Below, piece by piece: positions 35,649 to 44,700 of a stretch of DNA of 64,000 nucleotides. The stretch is taken from positions 1 to 64,000 of the forward strand of contig JANQES010000117.1 in assembly GCA_028278205.1 (NCBI GenBank), given 5' to 3'. Source of the stretch: Rhodothermales bacterium. Lineage in GTDB: Bacteria; Bacteroidota; Rhodothermia; Rhodothermales; Bin80. The position numbers were made by a program, and so were the translations under genes. Position 1 is the stretch's first letter. Each line of letters opens with the position of its first letter. The notes beneath the pieces are model-generated. The model was not told where the DNA came from, searched no databases, and worked only from the letters and a program-made list of their open reading frames with translations.

Positions 35649-36734
35649 ATGACACACCGGAAACACCATAAGGCCATCGGCTTTCTGGCGACGCTGATCG
35701 TCCTACTGGCAGCCGCTGGTTGTAGCGGGGATGCGAATGTAACCGGCCCGCCGGAGCCGGAGCCTGAAGTCTGCACGGATACTTTTGAGCGCAAGGCCTT
35801 CGCCCATCACGTGATCGGGTTTTATCCCGCCTGGAAGCATGATGTCTTGCCGGTTTCCCAGATCCGGTGGGACAAGCTCACGCGGGTGATCTATGCCTTT
35901 GCCATCCCACAGAGCACCGGCGCCCTCGACCTGAGCGACCTGACCCAGGTAGACGCCCTGGTGACTGCCGCCCACGCGCAGGGGGTCGAGGTCTTCCTCT
36001 CGGTGGGCGGCGGCGCCGGCTCGGGCAACTTCCCCGTCCTGGCTGCCGATGCAGGCACCCGCCGGACGTTTGTCCTCGGCGTTCGAGACTATCTGGCCGC
36101 CCATTGCCTCGACGGGGTAGACATCGACTGGGAAAGCTGGACCAAAGACAGCAACAACGTCCCCGTCGCTTCGGAGAAAGCCAACCTTGTTGCGCTCCTG
36201 GAAGAACTGCGGAACGCGCTCGAACCCGCCGGGCTGAAGATCTCGATAGACGTCTTCGCCGCCAACTGGTTCGGGCAGCATTACGACGACGCGGTGCATC
36301 CCCTGGTGGATTACGTCCACGTCATGGGCTATGACTTTTCCGGACCCTGGTCGGCGCCGGGGCCGCATTCGTCTTTCGAGCAAGTCATCGGTTCCGGCTC
36401 CGGCGCCTCCGCCACCGGCCTGGCGTATTGGACGCGCTACCGCAACTGGCCCAAAGCCAAGCTCCTCCTCGGCCTGCCCTTCTACGGACGCGACTTTGAC
36501 AACAACGGCGGCGCCGGCATCGCCTATCGGGACATCGTCGCTCTGTACCCGCAGGCTCCGGAAGCAGACCGGGTCGCCAACATTTACTACAACGGCGTGC
36601 AGACCATCACCGCCAAGACCCGGTACGTGGTCGATAACGGCTATCCGGGGGTGATGATCTGGGAACTGGCACACGACACCCGCGATGCCCCGACGAGCCT
36701 GCTGCACGCGGTGGATCGGGTTGTTAATCCTTAG
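35649..36734 (+). CDS. GH18-family glycoside hydrolase lipoprotein
   Basis: A 361-aa lipoprotein. The signal peptide ends in the lipobox LLAAAGC (Cys25). The catalytic barrel has the GH18 signature LDGVDIDWESW, with the acid glutamate and the DxxDxDxE aspartates intact, VFLSVGGGAGSG on strand 3, MGYDFSG for substrate carboxylate binding, and MIWELAHDT near the end. It acts on beta-1,4-GlcNAc polymers such as chitin or peptidoglycan-like glycans. It diverges from the phosphoesterase; no ribosome site is evident, as in many Bacteroidota genes. Confidence 0.92.
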   Translation: MTHRKHHKAIGFLATLIVLLAAAGCSGDANVTGPPEPEPEVCTDTFERKAFAHHVIGFYPAWKHDVLPVSQIRWDKLTRVIYAFAIPQSTGALDLSDLTQVDALVTAAHAQGVEVFLSVGGGAGSGNFPVLAADAGTRRTFVLGVRDYLAAHCLDGVDIDWESWTKDSNNVPVASEKANLVALLEELRNALEPAGLKISIDVFAANWFGQHYDDAVHPLVDYVHVMGYDFSGPWSAPGPHSSFEQVIGSGSGASATGLAYWTRYRNWPKAKLLLGLPFYGRDFDNNGGAGIAYRDIVALYPQAPEADRVANIYYNGVQTITAKTRYVVDNGYPGVMIWELAHDTRDAPTSLLHAVDRVVNP

Positions 36735-36751
36735 AGGCGGTTTTTAAGAGC

Positions 36752-36903
36752 AAATCCGGTAGCCCACTATCGTTTTGCCAAAGCGGTACTTACTTCGTCA
36801 GTCGCTTCGCTCGTGTCGTATTGCGGAGTGCGTATTTAAAATAGCCTTACGCAATACGAACTATCCCGTACCGCTGGCAAACTACAACAGAGCTACCGGA
36901 TTT
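36752..36903. repeat. 152-bp nested inverted element with shared core
   Basis: Three nested arms: AAATCCGGTAGC (36752-36763) with GCTACCGGATTT (36892-36903), perfect; GTTTTGCCAAAGCGGTAC (36772-36789) with GTACCGCTGGCAAAC (36868-36882), one bulge; and CGTATTGCGGAGTGCG (about 36817-36832) with CTTACGCAATACG (36846-36858). The 25-nt core at 36792-36816 is identical to that at 33293-33317. It fills most of the gap between the convergent GH18 and sigma-factor genes. No transposase is nearby. Confidence 0.85.
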
Positions 36904-36917
36904 AGTATCATTCACAA

Positions 36918-37796
36918 TCAGATCGTCCTGATCTCAACCGTCACTACTTTTTTTTTCTTCAGTTTCCTGTTAGCCCGCGAAAAATTTCTTCGCACCGCAT
37001 CCACGGTCAGCTTAGGCGGTGGCTCCGAAAACAACACGGTGATGGCCGGCCACTCTCTAGAGATTTGTTGCGGTAAGTGAGAGGCCTCACAGATTACCGT
37101 CCAAACAGAAGAATCCTCGGCAGTACCTACCCCGATTTCGGCTTCAGGATTATCCAGATACTCCACGATTTCATTCCATTCGTAGCCGCCCTGCTCCCTC
37201 AAGACAACCAGAATGAGATGCTTTTTTGCAGCTGCTCTCGTTTTATTTGATGTTTTAGCCTTTAAGGTGTGCAAAAACCACTCGTAGGCAGACTCCATCG
37301 AGTCATCACCCTCAGGCGGCGAGGAAGGTGTACTGGGGTCTTCGAGCGGGACGATCCTTCTAGGGGATAGGATAATGTCTTCGACCTTGTCGAGCGACAC
37401 CCCCGTTCGCCCCGCAATCTCTTTCGTCGTCGGTTCTCGCTCTAAGGCCGAAAAGAGTTCTTCGCGGGCCGCAAGAACGTCGCGCCGAATCTTCCAGTGG
37501 ATCCGACGGCCCTCCCCCTGTTCCCGGCGTCGCCCTTTTACGGACCATTCAATGCGTTGATAAATATAGCTCCGGTATCCTTTTTTTGTTGGATCGACGT
37601 CCTGTATGGCCTCCCAGAAGCCGCGCGCGCCACCGGCGTGGAGGTCTGCCAGATCGTCGTCGGCTTTGCTGTTTTTCTTGACGATATGCCAGATCAGCGC
37701 CTGGTAGGCCTGGTGTAGGGTATAAAAAGCACGGGCGTCTCCCTGTTGGGCTTTCACGATCAGGTTGGGTTCCTGTTCTCGGGAGAGCTTCGCCAT
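36918..37796 (-). CDS. Sigma-70-like factor at the edge of the chaperone/CHAT cluster
   Basis: A 292-aa protein. Residues about 8-110 fit sigma region 2 (LIVKAQQGDARAFYTLHQAY, GFWEAIQDVDPTKKGYRSYI, YQRIEWSVKGRRREQ). Residues about 110-150 fit region 3 (ELFSALEREPTTKEIAGRTG, VSLDKVEDIILS). The segment 180-292 is not a normal region 4: it lacks the compact WxExAxxL form, has WNEIVEYL, and ends in a lysine-rich tail (RKLKKKKVVTVE). It is 35 bp downstream of the gene at 37832-38881. It may direct expression of the divergent chaperone operon. Confidence 0.75.
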   Translation of the reverse strand: MAKLSREQEPNLIVKAQQGDARAFYTLHQAYQALIWHIVKKNSKADDDLADLHAGGARGFWEAIQDVDPTKKGYRSYIYQRIEWSVKGRRREQGEGRRIHWKIRRDVLAAREELFSALEREPTTKEIAGRTGVSLDKVEDIILSPRRIVPLEDPSTPSSPPEGDDSMESAYEWFLHTLKAKTSNKTRAAAKKHLILVVLREQGGYEWNEIVEYLDNPEAEIGVGTAEDSSVWTVICEASHLPQQISREWPAITVLFSEPPPKLTVDAVRRNFSRANRKLKKKKVVTVEIRTI

Positions 37797-37831
37797 GGAT
37801 AGGTCAATGCGTTTACGAGGTAAAGGATCGA

Positions 37832-38881
37832 TCAGGGGCCGGCGATGATAGCCAGTGAGTCCGCGCCGTTCTCCAACGCCTCGGCCAGGTCGCCAATGGC
37901 AAGTTCAGCCCGCCCACCTATGCTTTGCACGGCGAACACCTCCTCGTCTTCGCGCCGCAGTTCAACCCAGAATGCCGATGGTGATAGCTTCCCTTTGCCG
38001 GGCACCTCATCGATCACGACGTGTCTGGCATCCTTGTACCGGAGCCTGAAGTCGCCACCGCCCAGCGGCTTGCTTTTTTCTGCCTGTAACTCCTCCATAA
38101 ACGGTTGCAGCCTGAACATCGAAGTCTTGGACGTTCTGCCCCTTGTTCTGACAGCGGGGTGCCGCCGCATCAGGTCCCGCCGCGTTTTCCACATGCCGAG
38201 CACCTGAACCAGTGGGATGTTAACCCTGATGACGGCAGCAGCGGCACGGGCCGGGCCTACTGTTATCCGAAGCATATCCACGACGGCACGGGCCGAGGCC
38301 GACTCTTCGAGAAATTGCTCGACCTCGGCACTGGTTGCCGCATCCATGTTGCCCAGCACATAGTCGGTCAATTGTGCTTCGGTAAAGCCGAGGACCTGTC
38401 TGCGCACCTGCTCCCGTTCCTGGAGCGCCTGCTCAAACTGCTCCCGATAGTAGGTGTCTTGCAACAGGTGCTGTATGGGTTCGAGATCGGGCAGGCGGTC
38501 GTAGTCCGGGTCGTGCCGGTGCAACGCATCGAGGACCGAAGCCGGCGCGTCGCCGGCCCACTGTTGCACGTAGTATTGTTTGGGATAGTACGCCAGGCGA
38601 TGCAGCGCGTCCCCGTCTTCGGCCTGGATGGTGCCGTCGAAGTAGGCCCAGGCTTCGTCCGGCTCTTCGGCGCCGGGTGGCAGGTAAAGCACCGTATCAG
38701 AGGCGGTTCCGTCTTCTGAATTAAACCAGTCACGGAAGGCTTCCCACCTCCCGACGTGAACCAACACGGGCGCCCCGGTAGGCCACGAGGCCTTGTCTAC
38801 GGTCTCGGGCTTCAGGTCGTCTGGCCATGAGGTGGGTTCCCCCTCGGGAAACCCCCAGATATAAATATGTGCATCCGCCAT
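37832..38881 (-). CDS. Unknown protein with an anti-sigma-like segment
   Basis: A 349-aa protein, start taken at 38881 (MADAHIYIWGFPEGEPTSWP). Residues about 170-215 (EAQLTDYVLGNMDAATSAEV, EQFLEESASARAVVDMLR) resemble the N-terminal helical motif of anti-sigma factors (LxxYVLGxL...VExxL), though no zinc ligands are seen and no membrane segment follows. The N-terminal 100 residues are acidic and tryptophan-rich with no family I know; the C-terminal 80 (FRLRYKDARHVVIDEVPGKG) look beta-rich. Next to a sigma-factor gene, a regulator of that factor is the best guess. Confidence 0.6.
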   Translation of the reverse strand: MADAHIYIWGFPEGEPTSWPDDLKPETVDKASWPTGAPVLVHVGRWEAFRDWFNSEDGTASDTVLYLPPGAEEPDEAWAYFDGTIQAEDGDALHRLAYYPKQYYVQQWAGDAPASVLDALHRHDPDYDRLPDLEPIQHLLQDTYYREQFEQALQEREQVRRQVLGFTEAQLTDYVLGNMDAATSAEVEQFLEESASARAVVDMLRITVGPARAAAAVIRVNIPLVQVLGMWKTRRDLMRRHPAVRTRGRTSKTSMFRLQPFMEELQAEKSKPLGGGDFRLRYKDARHVVIDEVPGKGKLSPSAFWVELRREDEEVFAVQSIGGRAELAIGDLAEALENGADSLAIIAGP

Positions 38882-39280
38882 GATGTAGCCTTCGGTAAAC
38901 AGATCAAGGGGCAAACAAAGCCGAGAGGCCCTGCTTCACCTGGCTCGACACTTTAAATATAGGTATGCCAAAGAGGGATGCCTATAGCTTAATAACGTCA
39001 TTTTTGGCATAAAAACTGGTCGTTCCGCCCCCGAAGCCCTTATTATTCTGAATAAATTTGTCCGTTCCTGTCACAACGTATTGCGAGAGTGCTTTATGTA
39101 TTCACGATGACCTACACCTTTGTTTCCCCGTGTTCGCCCTCTTTCCTCGGCCCGACACACCTCGAAAACAACCGATGGCTTTTGAGGCTCTGACACGCGA
39201 TAGCTGACCCTATAGCGCGTATCCGTCGGGGATGCCGGGGAGAAGCGGGCGCCACCCTAACGGCTCGCACAGGAAGACGA
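38882..39280. promoter_or_regulatory. 399-bp divergent control region of the chaperone/CHAT cluster
   Basis: It separates the sigma-factor pair (minus) from the eight-gene operon (plus). An imperfect palindrome, ATAGGTATGCC (38959-38969) with GGATGCCTAT (38976-38985), lies 80 bp before the minus-strand start. AT-rich blocks at 38951-39010 and 39040-39110 could hold promoters for either strand; I cannot assign -10/-35 elements with confidence. No gene is seen. Confidence 0.4.
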
Positions 39281-41758
39281 ATGGATACGGGCGCGATGAC
39301 AAAAGCCGCCGCGCTGGATCTAGACCAGCACACGCCCCAGGAGATCGTAGCGTTTCTTGGTTCGGTACCGAACCGGACCGAGGCGCAATGCCTGATCCTG
39401 GGGCGCTCGTATCTCAAGTTAGAACGGCTCCAGGAAGCCATTGATGAATTAGAACAAGCCTCGACCCTGAACCCGAAGGCCTGGGCCGCCCTCTACTACC
39501 TGGGCTGTGCCTATGGATGGCAGGGTAAGTATCGCCGCGCCGAAGAATACTTTAGCCAGGCGCTCACACACCGGCAAGACCTGGCGCCGATCTATGTGCA
39601 GCGCGGTCATGCTCGCCTCAAACGCAGCATGCTGCATGAAGCCGCAGAGGATTATCTGGCGGCAGAACGTCTGGGGGCCGGGCCTGCGGTGGCGCAAGGG
39701 TATGCGTGCCTGGGGTTAGCCTACGGCAAAGAAAAGGAGCACGAAAGAGCGTATCGCGCGTTGAGCCGCGCGCTGGCGCTCGGCGTCGAGCACGAGGCCG
39801 TACAGGTCCAGTTCGAACGGTCTTGCCATAAACTCGGGCGGCATCGTGAAGCGCTGGCAATACTCCGAGGTGTGCTCCCCGAGCACGTTCCTACCCACGC
39901 TCTGTATCCCCTGTTTACACGGTTGCGGATAGCGGCAGGCCTTCAATCTGTACGGCAACGACGGTGGAAAGAGGCAGCCGGCGCGCTGTGCGATGGATGG
40001 CCCACGATGGCGACAACCCAAAGCAATGGGGCTATCACACGCGCTTTGGCGATGGTTTGCCTCCTGGGCGGAGCCCGCAACGAGGCCGTGGCGCTTCTGG
40101 AAACGGCGCAGCGTTTAGAGCCCTCTGATGGCTTCGTAGCCCACGCGCTCCTGCTGAGCCAGCTCGGCAGGGCACAGCCGAACCTTGAGGCGGAAGAAGC
40201 CGCCCGAAAGCAGCGAACCATCCGTAATGCCGTGCTGCTCTTACATGATGAACCCTTCTGGGAATCGTGGCGCGCGGTACGCACCGAGCGGTATCGAGTG
40301 ACCGTAAGCGACGATGATATCGCCTCGGTGAAGCAACGGCTCGTGCAGTTTCTCACAAGCCAGGACCGGCTGCCATCGTCCGGAGCAATAGCCTTACATG
40401 CGGAGATGGCAGGCGCGCAGGCGCTCAAAGACCTTGCTGTTGATCGCGCCCTCACCTTTGCCGCCCCCCGCAAGCAGGATCCCGAACATCCAGAAAAACC
40501 TGACCGCGTAGAGGGCGAAACGAACGCGCTCTTTTGCGGCGTCATCATGCTTCGGCATCTGAGGCTGGCTGCGCAATTCGGCACGTTTGTACATAAACAA
40601 CCGCATCGAAGCAAACGCGAGGTAGCAAACGGGACCGGGCTGTCGCGCCTGTTTCGGTATTTCTCCAGCCTGGCAGAGGCCCAGGTATTACTCGACCGGG
40701 GCCGGGCCCAACAAGCCCTCGACGCGCTGAAACAAACCTGTTGCGCGCAGTGTGCGCTCCCGCCCAACACCCGGCCGGCAGAGCAACCGGGCGAGCCGCG
40801 CGTCTGCCGCGAAACGTGCGTTCACTTCGACGTCCGCAACCCGGCCTTTGCCGCCATGAAGCAGAAGGGGTTGCGGCTGCGGCAAGAAGCCGCCGCCTTA
40901 GCCGCAGAGATCCATCTGGCCCTGGCCACCGAGCAGGTGAGCACCGTGCCGGTGAACCTCGCAGCGGTCCGGGCAAACTGGACGCACGCCTTACGCCTCG
41001 CCGAGAAGACAGACGCTGCCGGCGCCTTCCAGGAACGGTGGGGAAACGGAGTGCTGGGACGCGCCAGAGCACTCGTCGAACAAGATCACCTCGACGAAGC
41101 CGTCGGCTTGCTTCAAAGCGCCCACGGCCTGAGCCACGGCCCCGTACGCAGCGAACTGGGAGGCCGGCTGGCCGAAGTGCTGCATTTTCGCGCTATTGAA
41201 GCCCTTAACCAGGCCGCCTGGGCCGACGCCGCCGTAGACCTGCGCCACGCCCTGGCCCTCAATCCACACATACCCCGGCGGATCAAACATCTCGTCTACG
41301 CCCTCCGCAAAAACGCGCGCAGCCTCTTCGAGCAAGACCAACCCGCCTCGGTGCGCCTGTTTGCCCAGGCCCGGCATGTGCTCGAAGAAGGACTGCGCCA
41401 CTTTCCCAACCACGAAGGCTTGCAAGAGGCCGGCAAAACCCTGACGGCCCGGTTGCTCAAAGCCGGGGCCGAACTGAACGCACAGGGCCGCCTGAAAGCC
41501 GAAGCCGGAGACTATCAGGAAGCCCTGGACATCTTATGGCTCGCCTACGAACTGACCCCCCAGGATACCCGCCTCGAATTCACGCTGTGCCAGGTCTCGC
41601 AGGCCTACGCCATCGATTTGCTCATGCGCCGGCACTACACCGGCGCAACCGACGTGCTCCAGCGAGCGCTGGCTGCCTTCCCCCAAAACCGGGGATTGCT
41701 CCGCGCCAGACGCACCTTCGCAGACTTGATGAACCAGAATGACAACCCGGCCGAGTAA
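39281..41758 (+). CDS. TPR protein, first gene of the chaperone/CHAT operon
   Basis: An 825-aa cytosolic protein; AGGAAGA at 39271-39277 supports the start. Residues about 30-310 are TPR repeats (AWAALYYLGCAYGWQGKYRR, AEEYFSQAL, GYACLGLAYGKEKEHERAYR). Residues about 318-680 form a block that is also found in the next protein: it starts EPFWESWRAVRTERY, continues LFRYFSSLAEAQVLL, a cysteine group (QTCCAQC, then CRETCVHFDVRNPAF) and VRANWTHALRLAE. The C-terminus (about 690-810) returns to TPR form. No enzyme motif is visible. It probably serves as scaffold or sensor for the CHAT protease, whose frame begins close to its stop codon. Confidence 0.85.
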   Translation: MDTGAMTKAAALDLDQHTPQEIVAFLGSVPNRTEAQCLILGRSYLKLERLQEAIDELEQASTLNPKAWAALYYLGCAYGWQGKYRRAEEYFSQALTHRQDLAPIYVQRGHARLKRSMLHEAAEDYLAAERLGAGPAVAQGYACLGLAYGKEKEHERAYRALSRALALGVEHEAVQVQFERSCHKLGRHREALAILRGVLPEHVPTHALYPLFTRLRIAAGLQSVRQRRWKEAAGALCDGWPTMATTQSNGAITRALAMVCLLGGARNEAVALLETAQRLEPSDGFVAHALLLSQLGRAQPNLEAEEAARKQRTIRNAVLLLHDEPFWESWRAVRTERYRVTVSDDDIASVKQRLVQFLTSQDRLPSSGAIALHAEMAGAQALKDLAVDRALTFAAPRKQDPEHPEKPDRVEGETNALFCGVIMLRHLRLAAQFGTFVHKQPHRSKREVANGTGLSRLFRYFSSLAEAQVLLDRGRAQQALDALKQTCCAQCALPPNTRPAEQPGEPRVCRETCVHFDVRNPAFAAMKQKGLRLRQEAAALAAEIHLALATEQVSTVPVNLAAVRANWTHALRLAEKTDAAGAFQERWGNGVLGRARALVEQDHLDEAVGLLQSAHGLSHGPVRSELGGRLAEVLHFRAIEALNQAAWADAAVDLRHALALNPHIPRRIKHLVYALRKNARSLFEQDQPASVRLFAQARHVLEEGLRHFPNHEGLQEAGKTLTARLLKAGAELNAQGRLKAEAGDYQEALDILWLAYELTPQDTRLEFTLCQVSQAYAIDLLMRRHYTGATDVLQRALAAFPQNRGLLRARRTFADLMNQNDNPAE

Positions 41759-41789
41759 ACACCCCGACCGGAAAAGAAATGATAGCACG

Positions 41790-44700
41790 ATGCCGTACGA
41801 CGAATTTATCATCACCATACGAGGCCGCGCAAAAACCGGCTATACGCTCGACGTCGAACGACGCCTCCACAGCGGCATCGTCAGGAAAATGATCCAGCAA
41901 CCCCAACCGTTCGACGCGGCGTCCCTGTGTAGACTGCTGCCAACACTACAAAAAAACCTTACCAGGGCCATCCAAGGCGTCTCGTACGATGCGGAGTGTT
42001 TTCGTCGATTTGGCGCCCGCCTGTATCGTGAACTCTTTACGGGCCGCATCAAAGAGGGATGGCATGAGACCTTGAGCGCTCCCCGGGAAACAGGCAATAA
42101 ACAGCGTATTCGATTCCAGTTACCCCCCGACCTACAAATGCTTCCCTGGGAATTGCTCTATGGAAGCGACGGTAACGTCGAGGGCTTTCTCTGTCTCAAC
42201 GGCGCCTTTACGATTGTGCGCTCGAACCCGGATACCGGAACCATCGGCAACGTGCCCATCACACTTCCGCTGCACATCCTCGTGGTCGTCTCGACGCCCC
42301 TGGATGACACCCCCCTGGATGCAAGAAAGGAAATAGACCAACTCCTCGATTCCGTATCGAAGCTCATTCGCTCCGGGAAAGTACAGGTGGATTTTGTGCA
42401 TGGCGCCGATACGCTTGGCAATATGACGCTGCGTATGAAAAACCAGCCGTATCACATTTTACACTTCATCGGGCATGGCAAGGAGAATGGACTCGTGCTC
42501 GAAGACGAGCGAAGAAAGGCGCTCGACATAACCGCCGAGCGGTTGTACAGTGAACTGGTCACCTTTTCTGTGCCCCGGCTGGTCTTTCTCAATGTCTGTA
42601 AGGGAGCCTCCCCGCAGGAAGGCACCCCGTCTTTCACCAACCTCGCCGAGAGCTTCCTTCGGGCAGGCATTCCCGCAGTGCTGGCCCATCAGTTTGAAAT
42701 CTCCGATCCCGCCTCGAAAATACTGGCCTGGTTCCTCTACAAAGAGTTGGCCAACGGCAGCCCCGTAGACGCCGCGTTGGCTACCGCGCGTCGCCGGGTG
42801 GACCTGAGGCTGAGTCCGTCTTTGGAATGGCATACGCCTGTTCTGTTTCTGCATAACGATTCAGGCAATCTCTTCACTGTAGCGGCGGTCCTCGATCAGA
42901 GCCAACTGGCCCCGGATGCCGGCCATCTGGTTACGTGTGCCAATCTCGCCTCCGAAGCCGGTCGATGGTCGGAGGCCGCCAATTATATCAAGGAGGCTCA
43001 GCTCATCAACCCCGACCATGAACAGGTCCGTACGCGGCTCGACCAGATGATCGCGGAAGAACGCCTTATTGATTTTCTGCACGAAGCACAGTTCGCCGAG
43101 CAATGGCATGAATGGGGAGAAGCCGCGCGCCAGTATGAACAGTATCTCGACGACGCGTTGGTCAAGAAGGATCCGGCCCGGTACGACTGTAAACGGATCC
43201 GGCAACTTAAGCACCTGGCACAGGGGGGCACAGGGTTTCCTGATCCCTGGTTAAGATGGAAAATCGAACAGACCTTTCCATATCAGCTTCTTCAGGAGCA
43301 CGACATCGACCCCGGCTCGTCGGCGAAAGAGGTGTTAGACATCTACCCGTTCGAGCCGGAAGAAACGGATGCCAAGCGCACCTTGCGCGACCTCCCGACG
43401 CGGCTCGGTCTGGATTTTTTTCTCTACGAGGTACACGACGAAAGACGCCTGGCCGATTTCATGATCCAGTGCCATCAGATGCCGTATCCGCCGAGCCTCC
43501 GGGATCTTCGAAAGGGGCTCGGCGAGGATGCTCCGGTGGTGTTGCTGCGCATGGGCGAGCGCGACGAAGCACGGCGGCTCCTGATGAGTTATCAACAAAT
43601 GCACCCCGCCGACGCCCGCGCGGCCCATCGCCTGGCCTTACTCACCTACGCCGACGCGCAGCAGTATGAAGAAAACAACGAGGCAGAACAGGCCACCGCC
43701 GCCTGGCAAACGGCCATCGGCAACTGGATCCTCGCACTGACGGACGATGCGTACTGGAAGACGTGGTGCCGGCGGCGGCAATTTTTCTACGGAAACCGCG
43801 GAATAGACCAGTTGGATCAGGCTCAGCGGGATAAGGTCCGCGAAAATCTGGTCCAGCATTTGGCTGACGAACTGGCCCGCTATGCCGATCATTACCGGAG
43901 AGAAACGCATCCCAGAGCCGAAGTTTTGCACAACCTGGCTATCCGCTACGAGGCGGAGTGGCGCGGCGCTCAGGCCCTCAAAGCAGCCAGCGGCCTCGAC
44001 GTGAAGGGCGTTCCTCTGGCCTGCGGCCCCTTACTGCTCCGGCAACTCGATCTACACGATCCCTTCAGCAAGTGGGTTGCCGACCGGCAACGCAGCCTGG
44101 ACGCCTATCAGGAGATGGACGTGATCGAGGCCCTGAAGCTCGAAAAGGCCCCGGACGTCTCCAGCGAAATACTCCAGCAGGTGCGCCTCTACTTCTCCGA
44201 ACTGGCCCCGGTGGCAGCCTTGCTTGCCCTGCACCAGCCTCAGACGGCATGCGCGCAGTTGCCCAATCAACGAGCCCGCCTGGCCCACGCCGAGTTTGCC
44301 ACCTGCAATCCAGCCTATAGCCGCCTGCCCGGCAACATCCAACAGTTCAACCGGGACCTGGCCGAGCTGGCTATCCGAATCCATAACGATGTGGCCCGGC
44401 TGCATATCACCGCCCCGCAACCCAACTTGCGAGCCGCAGCCAGAGCCTGGCGCACCGTGCTGCAATGGGGGCAGGATAACGCCCTGGAGCAACACGCGGT
44501 GGCCGCCATTTGTGAGTTGGCGCTTGGCCGCGTTCGAGCCCTGCGCAATAAACCCGAACGCGACACCCTGGCCTACCACAACGAAACCGTGGCGCTGCTC
44601 GAAACAGCCTACAACCTGGTGCAACATGCCGATGACGGCAAGATCGTCTATGCCCTCTCTAAAGCCTTGTTGGCCCGTTGTAACTACTGGTATTGGGGTC

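Noticed and set aside
36752..36903. MITE or decayed insertion sequence
   Set aside because: The nested inverted arms fit, but no target-site duplication or transposase remnant could be recognised.
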